From Atopobium minutum (lineage in GTDB: Bacteria; Actinomycetota; Coriobacteriia; Coriobacteriales; Atopobiaceae): 64,000 nt of DNA. Shown here piece by piece: positions 1 to 8,414 of the stretch. Position 1 is the stretch's first letter. Every line of letters begins with the position of its first letter. The stretch is taken from NCBI GenBank assembly GCA_900105895.1, contig FNSH01000001.1, positions 1,054,001-1,118,000 on the forward strand. The letters are read 5' to 3'. Under the pieces are notes generated by a model that had not been told where the DNA came from, ran no database searches, and saw nothing but the letters and a program-made list of their open reading frames with translations. The position numbers were made by a program, and so were the translations under genes.

Positions 1-908
1 AGATTATGTCCTCGGCAGATGAATGTACCATCATTCGTCGCGGTGTTTATATGGGTACCGTTGATGTATCTCAGGTCACCGAGGACGAGCTTGCCTCTAA
101 GATGGTTGGTCGCCATGTTAATCTTACGGTCGATAAAACCCCGGCTACGCCTGGCGACGTGGTCCTATCAATTCGTGACTTGCATGTAAACAACGAGCGC
201 GGCATTGAAGCTGTTAAAGGCCTTAATCTGGAAGTGCGTGCGGGTGAGATTGTTGGCATTGCAGGCATTGATGGTAATGGCCAAAAAGAACTCGTAGATG
301 CCATTGATTGTTTGATCAAGGCACAAAGTGGCACCGTTACCGTATGTGGTAAGGATATTACTAACACTACACCCCGTACGGTTATTGATACCAGCGTATC
401 CACCGTGCCTTCTGATCGTCACCGCTGGGGTCTTGTTTTGCCCTTCTCGGTATCAGAAAACATGGTACTAGAGCGTCACGGCGAGGATAGCTTTGGTTCG
501 GGCGTGATGCTTGACTACGCCAAGATTGACGAGTTTACGCACAAGCTTATTGATGAATACGATATTCGTCCTGCGAACTGCGAGCATTCGAGTGCAGGCG
601 GCTTGTCTGGCGGCAACCAACAGAAGGTTATTATCGCTCGTCAAGTTTCCAGCAATCCTAAATTGTTGATTGCGGTTCAGCCAACCCGTGGTCTTGATGT
701 TGGTGCTATTGAGTTTGTCCATAAGGCACTCATTCGCGAGCGTGACAGGGGTTGTGCAATTTTGCTCATCTCTCTTGAGCTTGATGAGGTTATGGACGTT
801 GCCGATACCATTGCAGTTATCTATGATGGCGCTATTGTTGATACATTTGCACAGGGAACCATCACCGAGTCAGAAATTGGCCTTTTGATGGCAGGAGGTG
901 CAAAATAA
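1..908 (+). CDS. Nucleoside ABC transporter ATP-binding protein, C-terminal part (cut by window edge)
   Basis: This is the second half of a duplicated ABC ATPase of the RbsA/NupO type (usual length about 510 residues). It powers import of a nucleoside or simple sugar. The frame is open from base 3. The ATG at base 6 is internal, because the text before GRHVNLTV matches the linker and D-loop region that ends the first ATPase domain, so the gene starts upstream of the window. Visible are a degenerate Walker A (GIDGNGQK), the signature SGGNQQK, Walker B LLIAVQPTRGLD and a switch histidine region replaced by LLISLELDE, all usual for the second domain. It abuts the permease at 908. Specificity for nucleosides is inferred from the cdd and pdp genes downstream. 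Confidence 0.9.
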   Translation, partial: IMSSADECTIIRRGVYMGTVDVSQVTEDELASKMVGRHVNLTVDKTPATPGDVVLSIRDLHVNNERGIEAVKGLNLEVRAGEIVGIAGIDGNGQKELVDAIDCLIKAQSGTVTVCGKDITNTTPRTVIDTSVSTVPSDRHRWGLVLPFSVSENMVLERHGEDSFGSGVMLDYAKIDEFTHKLIDEYDIRPANCEHSSAGGLSGGNQQKVIIARQVSSNPKLLIAVQPTRGLDVGAIEFVHKALIRERDRGCAILLISLELDEVMDVADTIAVIYDGAIVDTFAQGTITESEIGLLMAGGAK

Positions 909-2035
909 TGGATACCCTCGTTAAGATTTTAAAGAAACCCATTACGGCAACAGTCTTAGCAATCCTCTTTGGATTTATTATTGCTGCGGTTGTGTTGGCA
1001 ATTGCTGGGTATGACCCCATTGCTTCGTTTGGTGCGTTGTTTAATGGCGCTTTGGGCAAGCCCAAATATATTTCCAACGTCATTATTAAGGCAACCCCCA
1101 TTATTCTGACCGGTGTGGCAGTAGCATTTGCATTTAAGACAGGTATGTTTAACATTGGCGCTGAGGGTCAGTACATCGTTGGTACTATTTTTGCCACCAT
1201 TGTAGGCATTTCCCTTAATCTGCCAGCTGTTTTGCAGATTCCTCTGGTTATTTTGGCCGGTACTTTAGGCGGCGCTTTGGTTGGCGGGCTTATCGGATTT
1301 CTTAAAGCTAAATTTGGTATTCATGAAGTCATTACCAGCATCATGCTTAACTGGATTAGCTTGTATGCCTGCAATTTTGTGGTTAACACACAGACGTTCC
1401 ACCAGCCGGACTCCACCAGCACGTTTCCTGTTAATCCTTCCAGCTTTACTATGATTCTTCCTAATTGGAAGCTTTCCGAGGCTGGTCAGGATGCACTGAG
1501 CGGCATTCCCTGGCTGTACGATATGCTGGTAAAGACCGATGTAAACCTTGGTATCATCATTGCAATCTTGGCCGCGATAGGCATTTCTTGGCTGCTCAAG
1601 CATACTAAAGTTGGATATGAGATGCGTGCGGTAGGCTTTAATCGCGATGCGGCGCTCTTCTCGGGCATTGGTGTAAACAAAAACATTGTTTTGTGCATGC
1701 TTATCTCTGGCGGTCTGTGCGGTTTGGCAGGTGCTCTTACCATTACCGGCATAGCTCCGCATAGCATTTCAATTTTGGCTGCTTTTGAGAATGCCGGCTT
1801 TAACGGACTTTCGGTGGCATTTATTGCTGGATCTTCTCCCCTTGGATGTATTCCTGCAGGGTTCTTGTTTAGTGGTCTTATTTACGGCGGACAGAGCGTC
1901 CAACAGATTATTGGTGCGCCTTCGGACATCATTAACATCATGATTGGCACCATCGTGTTTTTGATGGCTTTGTCGCAGGTACTGCCTATGATCATTAGCC
2001 GTATTGAGAAGAAGGGAGCAAGCAATGCTCACTAG
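908..2035 (+). CDS. Nucleoside ABC transporter permease (NupP/YufP type)
   Basis: An integral membrane permease of 375 residues belonging to the BMP-associated nucleoside/sugar ABC importer family. It has about eight to ten hydrophobic segments, and the family pattern FKTGMFNIGAEGQ sits near residues 75-87. It starts at an ATG overlapping the stop of the ATPase gene (TAATG), with AGGAGG upstream, so translation is coupled. It would form the heteromeric channel with the next permease. The substrate-binding lipoprotein expected for this family is not in the window and probably lies upstream. Substrate is inferred from context only. Confidence 0.9.
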   Translation: MDTLVKILKKPITATVLAILFGFIIAAVVLAIAGYDPIASFGALFNGALGKPKYISNVIIKATPIILTGVAVAFAFKTGMFNIGAEGQYIVGTIFATIVGISLNLPAVLQIPLVILAGTLGGALVGGLIGFLKAKFGIHEVITSIMLNWISLYACNFVVNTQTFHQPDSTSTFPVNPSSFTMILPNWKLSEAGQDALSGIPWLYDMLVKTDVNLGIIIAILAAIGISWLLKHTKVGYEMRAVGFNRDAALFSGIGVNKNIVLCMLISGGLCGLAGALTITGIAPHSISILAAFENAGFNGLSVAFIAGSSPLGCIPAGFLFSGLIYGGQSVQQIIGAPSDIINIMIGTIVFLMALSQVLPMIISRIEKKGASNAH

Positions 2036-2945
2036 TCTTCTACTGCTTATTGGCATCACGCTCATGTATTCTACGCCGCTGGTATTTGGTGCGTTGGGCG
2101 GCGTTATTTCCGAGCGCTCTGGCGTTGTAAACATTGGTATTGAAGGCATGATGATGGTGGGTGCCTTTACCGCAAGTGCCGTTAGTTACTTTACCGGCAA
2201 CCCCTGGTTGGGCTTTATAGCTGCTGGTGTTGCGGGAGCAGGCATTGCTTTGCTGCATGCGGTTGCTTCCATTACCTTCCGTGCAGATCAGACCATTTCT
2301 GGTGTTGCTATTAACTTGTTGGCTCCCGGCATCGCTCTGTTTTTCTGCCGTCTGCTCTTTGATAACGCGGCAATGACGCCCCCTGTAGCCACGCTTCCCA
2401 AGCTGTTTGGTGATAGTGCCTTTGCGGGAACGCCCTTTGCTTCCTTTAATGTTGACGTTACGGTTGTGATGGGTCTTATCGCTGCGTTTGTTATGTGGTT
2501 TGTCTTCTATAAAACTAAGTGGGGCCTGCATATTCGTGCGGTTGGCGAGCACCCCGCAGCTGCCGATACCCTTGGCATCAATGTGGAGCTTACGCGCTAT
2601 GTATGCGTTTTGCTCTCTGGTATGCTCGCTGGCTTTGGTGGCGCTTCGGTAACCTTAGCAATCGTTTCTCAGTTTACGCAGATCTCCATTAGCGGTCAGG
2701 GCTTTATTGCACTTGCTGCCGTTATCTTTGGTAAATGGAAGCCTCATGGTGCCTATGCAGCCTGTTTGCTTTTTGGTATGGCACAGGCGCTCACTATCAT
2801 GCTGGGCGGCGGCGTTATTGCTGTTCCAACTCAGATCATGGCAATGCTTCCCTATGTGCTTACCATCATCATTCTTATCCTGTTTGTGGGTCGCTCTGCT
2901 GCTCCCAAGGCAGACGGTGTTCCTTACATCAAGGGCTCTCGTTAG
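2025..2945 (+). CDS. Nucleoside ABC transporter permease (NupQ/YufQ type)
   Basis: Second permease of the importer, 306 residues. I start it at the ATG at 2025, which follows GAAGGGAG with good spacing and overlaps the preceding gene by 11 bases. A TTG further upstream at 2004 would only add MRRREQA. The N-terminal pattern SERSGVVNIGIEGMMM near residues 30-45 is diagnostic of this family and mirrors NIGAEGQ in the partner. Hydrophobic segments cover almost the full length. It ends 106 bases before the cytidine deaminase gene, a gap that holds a hairpin. Confidence 0.9.
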   Translation: MLTSLLLLIGITLMYSTPLVFGALGGVISERSGVVNIGIEGMMMVGAFTASAVSYFTGNPWLGFIAAGVAGAGIALLHAVASITFRADQTISGVAINLLAPGIALFFCRLLFDNAAMTPPVATLPKLFGDSAFAGTPFASFNVDVTVVMGLIAAFVMWFVFYKTKWGLHIRAVGEHPAAADTLGINVELTRYVCVLLSGMLAGFGGASVTLAIVSQFTQISISGQGFIALAAVIFGKWKPHGAYAACLLFGMAQALTIMLGGGVIAVPTQIMAMLPYVLTIIILILFVGRSAAPKADGVPYIKGSR

Positions 2946-2951
2946 AAGGAA

Positions 2952-3010
2952 GAGCGTACGCTCGTAAGGCAAGTGCGCTCGGCTTTGTTGCTGGGCGCAC
3001 TTCTTGTTTA
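2952..3010 (+). terminator. Intra-operon palindrome and hairpin before cdd
   Basis: A perfect 12-base palindrome GAGCGTACGCTC (2952-2963) is followed by a hairpin with perfect 8-base arms AAGTGCGC (2971-2978) and GCGCACTT (2995-3002), then CTTGTTTA. The T tract is poor, so this is more likely a leaky attenuator or 3' end stabiliser between transporter and enzyme genes than a full terminator. Confidence 0.4.
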
Positions 3011-3051
3011 TGGGCAGCTTATAGGCACGTTTATAAGAAGAAGGAGGAGGT

Positions 3052-3495
3052 ATGGTTGACGATAAAACCCTGGTAGCAGAGGCAATTACTGCGCGTGAGC
3101 AGGCCTATGTGCCGTATTCTCAATTCTCTGTTGGTGCGGCATTGCTGGATGTTCACGGCAAGGTTTGGCATGGCTGCAATATTGAAAACGCATCCTATAC
3201 GCCTACGAATTGTGCGGAACGCACGGCTTTTTTTAAGGCGGTTAGTGAGGGAGTTTTTGATTTTATTGCCATTGCCGTCGTGGGTGGCGCAGCAGGAAGT
3301 CCCATTTCTGATTGGTGTGCACCCTGTGGCGTTTGTCGCCAGGTTATGCGCGAGTTTTGTGATCCGCAGAGCTTCCGTGTGATTTTGGCACGTACGCCAG
3401 ATGAGTACAAGGTCTACAGCCTCGCCGAACTGCTCCCCCAAGGCTTTGGTCCCGACAATCTAGAGCGCGCTGCGTGTAATCATGAGCATTACTAG
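3052..3495 (+). CDS. cdd: Cytidine deaminase
   Basis: Zinc enzyme that deaminates cytidine and deoxycytidine to uridine and deoxyuridine in pyrimidine salvage. It has 147 residues, normal for the tetrameric form. The zinc and catalytic motifs are both present: CNIENASYTPTNCAERTAF (Cys and Glu of CAE) and PCGVCRQ (the two zinc cysteines). It starts at an ATG preceded by AAGGAGGAGG. The next gene, pdp, follows 12 bases later, so deamination of imported cytidine feeds directly into phosphorolysis. Confidence 0.96.
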   Translation: MVDDKTLVAEAITAREQAYVPYSQFSVGAALLDVHGKVWHGCNIENASYTPTNCAERTAFFKAVSEGVFDFIAIAVVGGAAGSPISDWCAPCGVCRQVMREFCDPQSFRVILARTPDEYKVYSLAELLPQGFGPDNLERAACNHEHY

Positions 3496-3507
3496 GAGAC
3501 TGATAGT

Positions 3508-4839
3508 ATGAGGATGTACGATCTTATCGAGAAAAAACGTGATGGCAAAGAGCTGACCGACGAGGAAATTGCCTTCTTTGTCCAGGGATATGCTACGGGT
3601 GAGATTCCTGATTATCAGGCATCTGCTCTGTGCATGGCCATCTATTTCCAGGGCATGAATGCGCGGGAAACGGCCACGCTTACTATGGAAATGGTGCACT
3701 CCGGTGATGTGGTAGACCTGTCTGGGATTAGTGGCATCAAGGTGGATAAGCACTCTACCGGTGGCGTGGGCGATAAAACCTCGCTAGTTGTGGCACCTCT
3801 TGTGGCGTCGCTGGGCGTGCGCATGGCTAAGATGAGTGGCCGCGGCCTGGGACACACGGGCGGCACCTTGGATAAGCTGGAATCCATTCCTGGCTTGTCC
3901 GTTGCAATCGACTCCGAGCGCTTTGTGCAGATTGTAAATGAGGTTGGTGTGGCGATCATCAGCCAAACCGGCAATCTGGTTCCTGCGGACAAGCGCCTGT
4001 ATGGCTTGCGCGATGTTACCGCTACGGTAGATAGCTTGCCACTTATTGCTTCGAGCATTATGAGTAAGAAGATCGCTGCCGGTGCCGACAAGATCTTGTT
4101 GGATGTTAAATGTGGCAGTGGTGCCTTTATGAAGACCGTAGACGATGCCATTGCTCTGGCAAAGGAAATGGTTTCTATTGGTGAAGAGGTAGGCCGTACG
4201 ACGGTTGCCCTTATTACGGACATGGGTCGTCCTTTGGGTATGTGCATTGGCAATACGCTTGAGGTGGCAGAGGCCGCAACTACGCTCCAGGGCAAAGGGC
4301 CAAAGGATTTGACCGACATTTGTGTTGAGCTGGCGGCCAATCTTTTGTACCTTGCTGGCAAGGGCTCTATGGATAGTTGCCGCAATATGGCACGTGGCCA
4401 AATTGCCAACGGTGAGGGTTTTGCCAAGCTTAAAGAAATGGTGACAGCTCAGGGCGGCAACGCGGATCTGCTGGATAATCCCTTTGAGCTTTTGGTTGAG
4501 CCTCGTCAGTCGCGTGAGCTGCATTCCACTGCCGCAGGCAGTATTGTTGCCATGGATACCGAGCGCTGCGGCATTGCTTCCGTTGCCTTAGGAGCGGGCC
4601 GAGAAAAGAAGGAAGACTCCATAGATTACTCTGCCGGTATTGTGCTTGCTAAAAAGACTGGCGATGCCGTCCAGCCTGGTGATCTGTTGGCAACGCTATA
4701 CGCTGCCAATGAGGATCTCTTGGATGCTGCCGAGAATATCTTTATGGATGCACTGGATATTCGTCAACAAAAAGCAGTGGAGGCACCTTTGTTCCATGCA
4801 CGTGTTTCTCGCGAGGGTGTGGAGCGTTTTGACGTTTAA
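3508..4839 (+). CDS. pdp: Pyrimidine-nucleoside phosphorylase
   Basis: Splits uridine, deoxyuridine or thymidine with phosphate into base plus (deoxy)ribose-1-phosphate. It has 443 residues, typical of the thymidine/pyrimidine phosphorylase family. The family signature SGRGLGHTGGTLDKLE lies near residues 111-126, and the phosphate-binding KHSTGGVGDKTS near residues 80-91. The C-terminal biotin-like domain is complete. It is the last gene of the uptake-deamination-phosphorolysis operon and is followed by a strong hairpin terminator. A thymidine phosphorylase (deoA) assignment is possible; the family members cannot be told apart by eye. Confidence 0.94.
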   Translation: MRMYDLIEKKRDGKELTDEEIAFFVQGYATGEIPDYQASALCMAIYFQGMNARETATLTMEMVHSGDVVDLSGISGIKVDKHSTGGVGDKTSLVVAPLVASLGVRMAKMSGRGLGHTGGTLDKLESIPGLSVAIDSERFVQIVNEVGVAIISQTGNLVPADKRLYGLRDVTATVDSLPLIASSIMSKKIAAGADKILLDVKCGSGAFMKTVDDAIALAKEMVSIGEEVGRTTVALITDMGRPLGMCIGNTLEVAEAATTLQGKGPKDLTDICVELAANLLYLAGKGSMDSCRNMARGQIANGEGFAKLKEMVTAQGGNADLLDNPFELLVEPRQSRELHSTAAGSIVAMDTERCGIASVALGAGREKKEDSIDYSAGIVLAKKTGDAVQPGDLLATLYAANEDLLDAAENIFMDALDIRQQKAVEAPLFHARVSREGVERFDV

Positions 4840-4902
4840 CCTTGGCGTTTAATGTATCGGCACCAGTGCTGTAGGCATGGCTGGAGCTGCTTGGTCTATA
4901 CT

Positions 4903-4937
4903 GGCAGTCATTCACATGGGTGGATGACTGCCTTTTA
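4903..4937 (+). terminator. Rho-independent terminator of nucleoside salvage operon
   Basis: Perfect 9-base arms GGCAGTCAT (4903-4911) and ATGACTGCC (4924-4932) with a 12-base loop, followed by TTTT. It lies 63 bases after the pdp stop codon. Confidence 0.75.
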
Positions 4938-5000
4938 TGTGGCATGCGAACCTGTGTTGTGGGTGCACGCCACAGTAAGACGTTGCGAGGGAGGACCATC

Positions 5001-5909
5001 ATGCTTGCCGATTACCATGCTCATTCCGAATTTTCTGATGATTCTTGGTACCCTATGACGGACGTTTGTCGTGATGCTATTCGCCACAATATAGATGAGC
5101 TTTGCTTTACGGATCATGTGGACTATGGCATTAAATTGGATGTGGAGCAGTATCAAGCGGATCATTCTGCAGCACGTATGCATAAAAATCCAGACGGCGT
5201 GCTTGAGCCGTTGCTTAATGTGGATTATGAACGCTACTTTCCAGCAATAGAGGCAGTTCGTGAGCAGTTTGCACAGCTTGGGAGTGGGCGTCATCTGGGA
5301 GGCTTGACGATAAAAACAGGCTTAGAGTTGGGCGTCCAAACACAGTATATTGCTGAGTATCAAACACTTATGCGGCGCTATGCCAGCCGTATGGACTTTG
5401 CGCTGCTCTCTGTTCATCAGGTGGATAACCTGGAATTTTGGACCGGTGAGTTCATGGAGGGACGCAGCCAAGCAGAATACAATCAGACATATTATCATGA
5501 GCTTCTGAGCGTAGTTGAGAAGTTCAAAGACTATTCCGTGCTCGCACATCTCGATTTAATCAAGCGCTATGAACTTGAGTTGGTGGGCGCAGAGAATTTG
5601 TATCCCTTCGAGAATATCCGCGATATGGTAGCCGCAATTTTGGAGCAGGCGATTGCAGATGGAAAGGGCATTGAGCTTAATACCTCAAGCTTTCGCTATG
5701 GACTGCCTGATCTTACGCCCTGTACAGAAATTTTGGAACTGTATAGGGATTTGGGTGGACGCATCATTACCATTGGTTCGGATTCTCATAGAGAAAGCAA
5801 TTTGGGTGCTTATATTGGCTTGGCTAAGAAGCGTCTTTTGTCCTTGGGGTATCAGCAGTATTGCACCTTCGATGCATGGGAGCCCGTGTTCCATTCACTT
5901 GAAGAATAA
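5001..5909 (+). CDS. PHP-domain histidinol-phosphatase family protein
   Basis: A metal-dependent phosphoesterase of the PHP (polymerase and histidinol phosphatase) family, HisK/HisJ-like. The start ATG at 5001 is preceded by GAGGGAGG; the longer frame upstream from 4920 overlaps the terminator and is not credible. The 302-residue product opens with YHAHSEFSDDS, the first metal motif, followed by CFTDHVDYG and later SVHQVDN, a conserved IGSDSHRESNLGAY motif near the C-terminus, all matching metal-binding positions. No other histidine genes are nearby, so the true substrate may be histidinol phosphate or another small phosphate ester. Confidence 0.85.
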   Translation: MLADYHAHSEFSDDSWYPMTDVCRDAIRHNIDELCFTDHVDYGIKLDVEQYQADHSAARMHKNPDGVLEPLLNVDYERYFPAIEAVREQFAQLGSGRHLGGLTIKTGLELGVQTQYIAEYQTLMRRYASRMDFALLSVHQVDNLEFWTGEFMEGRSQAEYNQTYYHELLSVVEKFKDYSVLAHLDLIKRYELELVGAENLYPFENIRDMVAAILEQAIADGKGIELNTSSFRYGLPDLTPCTEILELYRDLGGRIITIGSDSHRESNLGAYIGLAKKRLLSLGYQQYCTFDAWEPVFHSLEE

Positions 5910-5942
5910 ACAATGTACTTATATCTGCTCAACAAAGTAGCA

Positions 5943-5973
5943 ACAAAAAACGGCTTGGAGAAACTCCAAGCCG
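5943..5973 (-). terminator. Rho-independent terminator after tRNA-Glu
   Basis: Perfect 10-base arms CGGCTTGGAG and CTCCAAGCCG separated by AAA. On the minus strand the hairpin is followed by TTTTTTG. It begins 12 bases beyond the 3' end of the tRNA. Confidence 0.88.
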
Positions 5974-5985
5974 TTACTCATGCTA

Positions 5986-6060
5986 TGGTGCCCCCAACGA
6001 GACTCGAACTCGTGTTGCCGCCTTGAAAGGGCGATGTCCTAACCACTAGACGATGGGGAC
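5986..6060 (-). tRNA. tRNA-Glu (anticodon TTC)
   Basis: On the minus strand a full cloverleaf can be written: acceptor stem GTCCCCA pairing with TGGGGGC, a D-loop with TAGTGGTTAGGAC, anticodon loop CTTTCAA carrying TTC, and TTCGAGTC in the T arm. The 3' CCA is encoded in the DNA. A terminator follows immediately, so it is probably a monocistronic tRNA gene. The identity follows from the anticodon and the typical Glu D-arm. Confidence 0.95.
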
Positions 6061-6115
6061 GAATGCGTAAGAAGTATAACAAATAAATGCCAAAAGTCCT
6101 ACAAGAAAGCAAACT

Positions 6116-7072
6116 TTACCACTCAAAGCCATTATCGTGTGCAAAATTCTTTGCTTGGTTCACAAAGTCATCGTGCTCTTGTGCCCAGGTAATCAGATCC
6201 GGCGTGTCCATCAAAATGGGTTCAGCCTCTGAGCAGGCCATAGCAACTTCTTCAAAACTACCGCGGTCAAAGCTGGGCCTAATTGGCAAATACAGTTCTA
6301 CATATATGGGCTTTATCAGCAAAAAGGAGCCAGCTTCGTAGGCGCGCATAAAACCCTGGAGGGCACGGCGGGCCGCACTCATGCGATCCAACTTGTAAAG
6401 CAAGATAATACGAGCAAGGGCAAACCAAGCATTGCTACGATGATGATAGCTTGCTTCCAGCGCTTCGAGTTGCTCCTCCAGCTCAAGACGAGCATATGCG
6501 AGTGCCAGCGTATATCGAGCACCAACATGATCTGCCTGGTCGCTGCGAATAAGGGTTTCACAGGTGCGTATAGCTTGAGAATAGCGCGCGGTTTCTAACA
6601 TGGCGCGCGATGCTGCTGCACGAGCGCGCAGAGAAGGGCGCGCATAAATATTTTCCCACGCGTCAGAAATATACCGACGAGAAATTGACTTCACGGCATG
6701 AGAGTCGAGGAGCTCAAAAGTACGCTCTGGAGGATAATCCTCAGAGAGGATTTGCAGCGTTTTTGCATCGGTGCAGTGGGGATCCGTGGCCAAAATAGTT
6801 GTACAGGACTGGTTAATAAACGTAAGCCACTGTGTACGCTTTTGGTAAAAATCCTCATCCTCCAACCCTTCAAAAGCAGCATGTTTAACAGCAATGGTGT
6901 CCATTAACTGTACAAACATATAAAAGGCTCTGTCTTCAGCTGTGGTAATAAACTTTTGGGGATCTTTGCTAATGGCATCGTCAAGCTCTACTCCAGCAGC
7001 AATGGATAGAGGACCAAGGTCCTGCGCCTTTCTCGTCCTAATGCGCTCGAGAAGTTCATCCCATAGGTTCAT
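6116..7072 (-). CDS. TPR-like protein, paralogue of the upstream gene
   Basis: A 318-residue soluble protein with no recognised enzyme motif. Helical degenerate tetratricopeptide-like repeats are visible from about residue 165 on (HVGARYTLALAYARLELEEQLEALEA, then NAWFALARIILLYKLDRMSAARRALQGF). It starts at an ATG directly adjoining the stop of the upstream gene, with no gap, so the two are cotranslated. The repeats and their order match those of the upstream protein, pointing to a tandem duplication. Function unknown; such proteins usually bind other proteins. The N-terminal 100 residues differ from the paralogue. Confidence 0.75.
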   Translation of the reverse strand: MNLWDELLERIRTRKAQDLGPLSIAAGVELDDAISKDPQKFITTAEDRAFYMFVQLMDTIAVKHAAFEGLEDEDFYQKRTQWLTFINQSCTTILATDPHCTDAKTLQILSEDYPPERTFELLDSHAVKSISRRYISDAWENIYARPSLRARAAASRAMLETARYSQAIRTCETLIRSDQADHVGARYTLALAYARLELEEQLEALEASYHHRSNAWFALARIILLYKLDRMSAARRALQGFMRAYEAGSFLLIKPIYVELYLPIRPSFDRGSFEEVAMACSEAEPILMDTPDLITWAQEHDDFVNQAKNFAHDNGFEW

Positions 7073-8068
7073 TTATGCCTCACTCTTCAACAAATCTTCT
7101 GCACGTCTTGCAAGCCAATTGCCCAACGGACCATGCGCTCCGTCGTCGCATCCTTCTTGCAGCAAGACGCTTGCTTCAGAAACGGCTAGGGTAAGCTCAT
7201 CTTCGCTAAAGGGTCGTACAGAAATCCGACAAAACACACCATCGGGTAGTTCATCTTGACGCATGAGAACGGCGGCTGCCTGTGGATAGCTGCTCATAAG
7301 CTCATGCAAAAAGAGCTCCGCTGCTTGAATATCTCGGCGTTTATAGGCCAGAGCAATGCGGGCCAGAAGCATCCACGCATCTTCATGCGCAGGATCGCCT
7401 AAGCGCAGAGTGCACAGTGCAATGGACTCCAGCGCCTGCTCATCCTCGAGTTTGGCATATACTAACGCCGCGGTATACCGCGCCCCTGACCTATCTTGTG
7501 GGTCTATGTCCAGCAGCTCTTGCAAGAGATCCGCAGCAACACGATACCGTCCACAAATGAGGGCACGAACAGCCAGCGTTGCTGCCCAACGTATATAAGG
7601 ACGCATGGCCAGCTCTCTTGCAAGCTCTTCATCGAGTATGGTGTGACCGCACACTGCGTCACGAGCAGCCTCACAGTCAGATCTTACTTGGTCAAGGCGG
7701 TCTTTGAGAAAGCGATAATAGGCCTCAAAGCTGGGGCAGCGCGATGCCGCCAACATGCGTTGGGCATCGTGGCAGTTTTTATCCAGCGTGGTTGCCTCAT
7801 TGAGCAAGTCATGGGCGGTATTGATGATTTTCTCGGCAGTATTTTCATCCGAGAAGGGCAGGCGGTAGTCAATGAGGGATGCTGCTTCTGCAACCAAATG
7901 AAAGGCACGTTCAGAGTCCGTCTGGGGCAGGGAGTGGCGGTTCTGAGTATAGGCACGCTTGAAGTCGGCGATGGCCTTGGTGGCAGCATCGGTATCTGAC
8001 CAGTTTAAGGTTTTGGCAAAGCAGAGGCTCATGCGTTGATAGTCTTCTGTCCAGGGATCATACGACAT
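7073..8068 (-). CDS. TPR-like protein
   Basis: First gene of the pair, 331 residues. I choose the ATG at 8068 (MSYDPWTEDYQRMS), preceded by AAAGGAGG with 5-base spacing. A longer frame from 8125 would add 19 residues without a ribosome site. Residues near 200-290 hold TPR-like helices (RSGARYTAALVYAKLEDEQALES, AWMLLARIALAYKRRDIQAAELFLHELM) closely resembling the downstream protein. The 120 residues before that contain another likely repeat around SLIDYRLPF and NEATTLDKNCHDAQRMLAA. No signal peptide or membrane helix. Function not recognised. Confidence 0.75.
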   Translation of the reverse strand: MSYDPWTEDYQRMSLCFAKTLNWSDTDAATKAIADFKRAYTQNRHSLPQTDSERAFHLVAEAASLIDYRLPFSDENTAEKIINTAHDLLNEATTLDKNCHDAQRMLAASRCPSFEAYYRFLKDRLDQVRSDCEAARDAVCGHTILDEELARELAMRPYIRWAATLAVRALICGRYRVAADLLQELLDIDPQDRSGARYTAALVYAKLEDEQALESIALCTLRLGDPAHEDAWMLLARIALAYKRRDIQAAELFLHELMSSYPQAAAVLMRQDELPDGVFCRISVRPFSEDELTLAVSEASVLLQEGCDDGAHGPLGNWLARRAEDLLKSEA

Positions 8069-8414
8069 GGTGGCCTCCTTTGCTTTGATACACACGCTCT
8101 GTTTGACGGCTTCCATACTACCCAAAATAGCCGTGCGTCACAGGAGCTACAGCTGCTGTGTCTACAAGGGTATCGGTGGGCGCATAACGGCTCTGTAGGC
8201 ACACTGCAACAGCAACATAAGGGTACTGTATAGAATGACTAGTAAATAGTAGTCATTTACAGGTTCTAAAGCAATAAATGTATAAAATATGCTTTGAAAT
8301 GAATAAATTTACCGGAATATTTCGAGATTTTATGGAGGCGAGGGGCTATACTAGAAAGTAACGGATTCCCAAAAAGTTGGCTGCACAAAGCTTGTGGCCC
8401 AAAAGGAGGAGAAA
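8069..8414. other. Divergent intergenic region with possible adh promoter
   Basis: This gap of 346 bases separates the TPR pair from the iron alcohol dehydrogenase. The right half is AT rich. A TATACT at 8347-8352 could be the -10 box for the dehydrogenase, but no good -35 box stands 16-18 bases before it. No terminator or RNA gene was seen. The motif found at the other promoters of this locus is absent here. Confidence 0.35.

Noticed and set aside
6..908. ATG at base 6 as start of the first gene
   Set aside because: The frame is open to the window edge and the text belongs inside a two-domain ABC ATPase, so the gene begins upstream.
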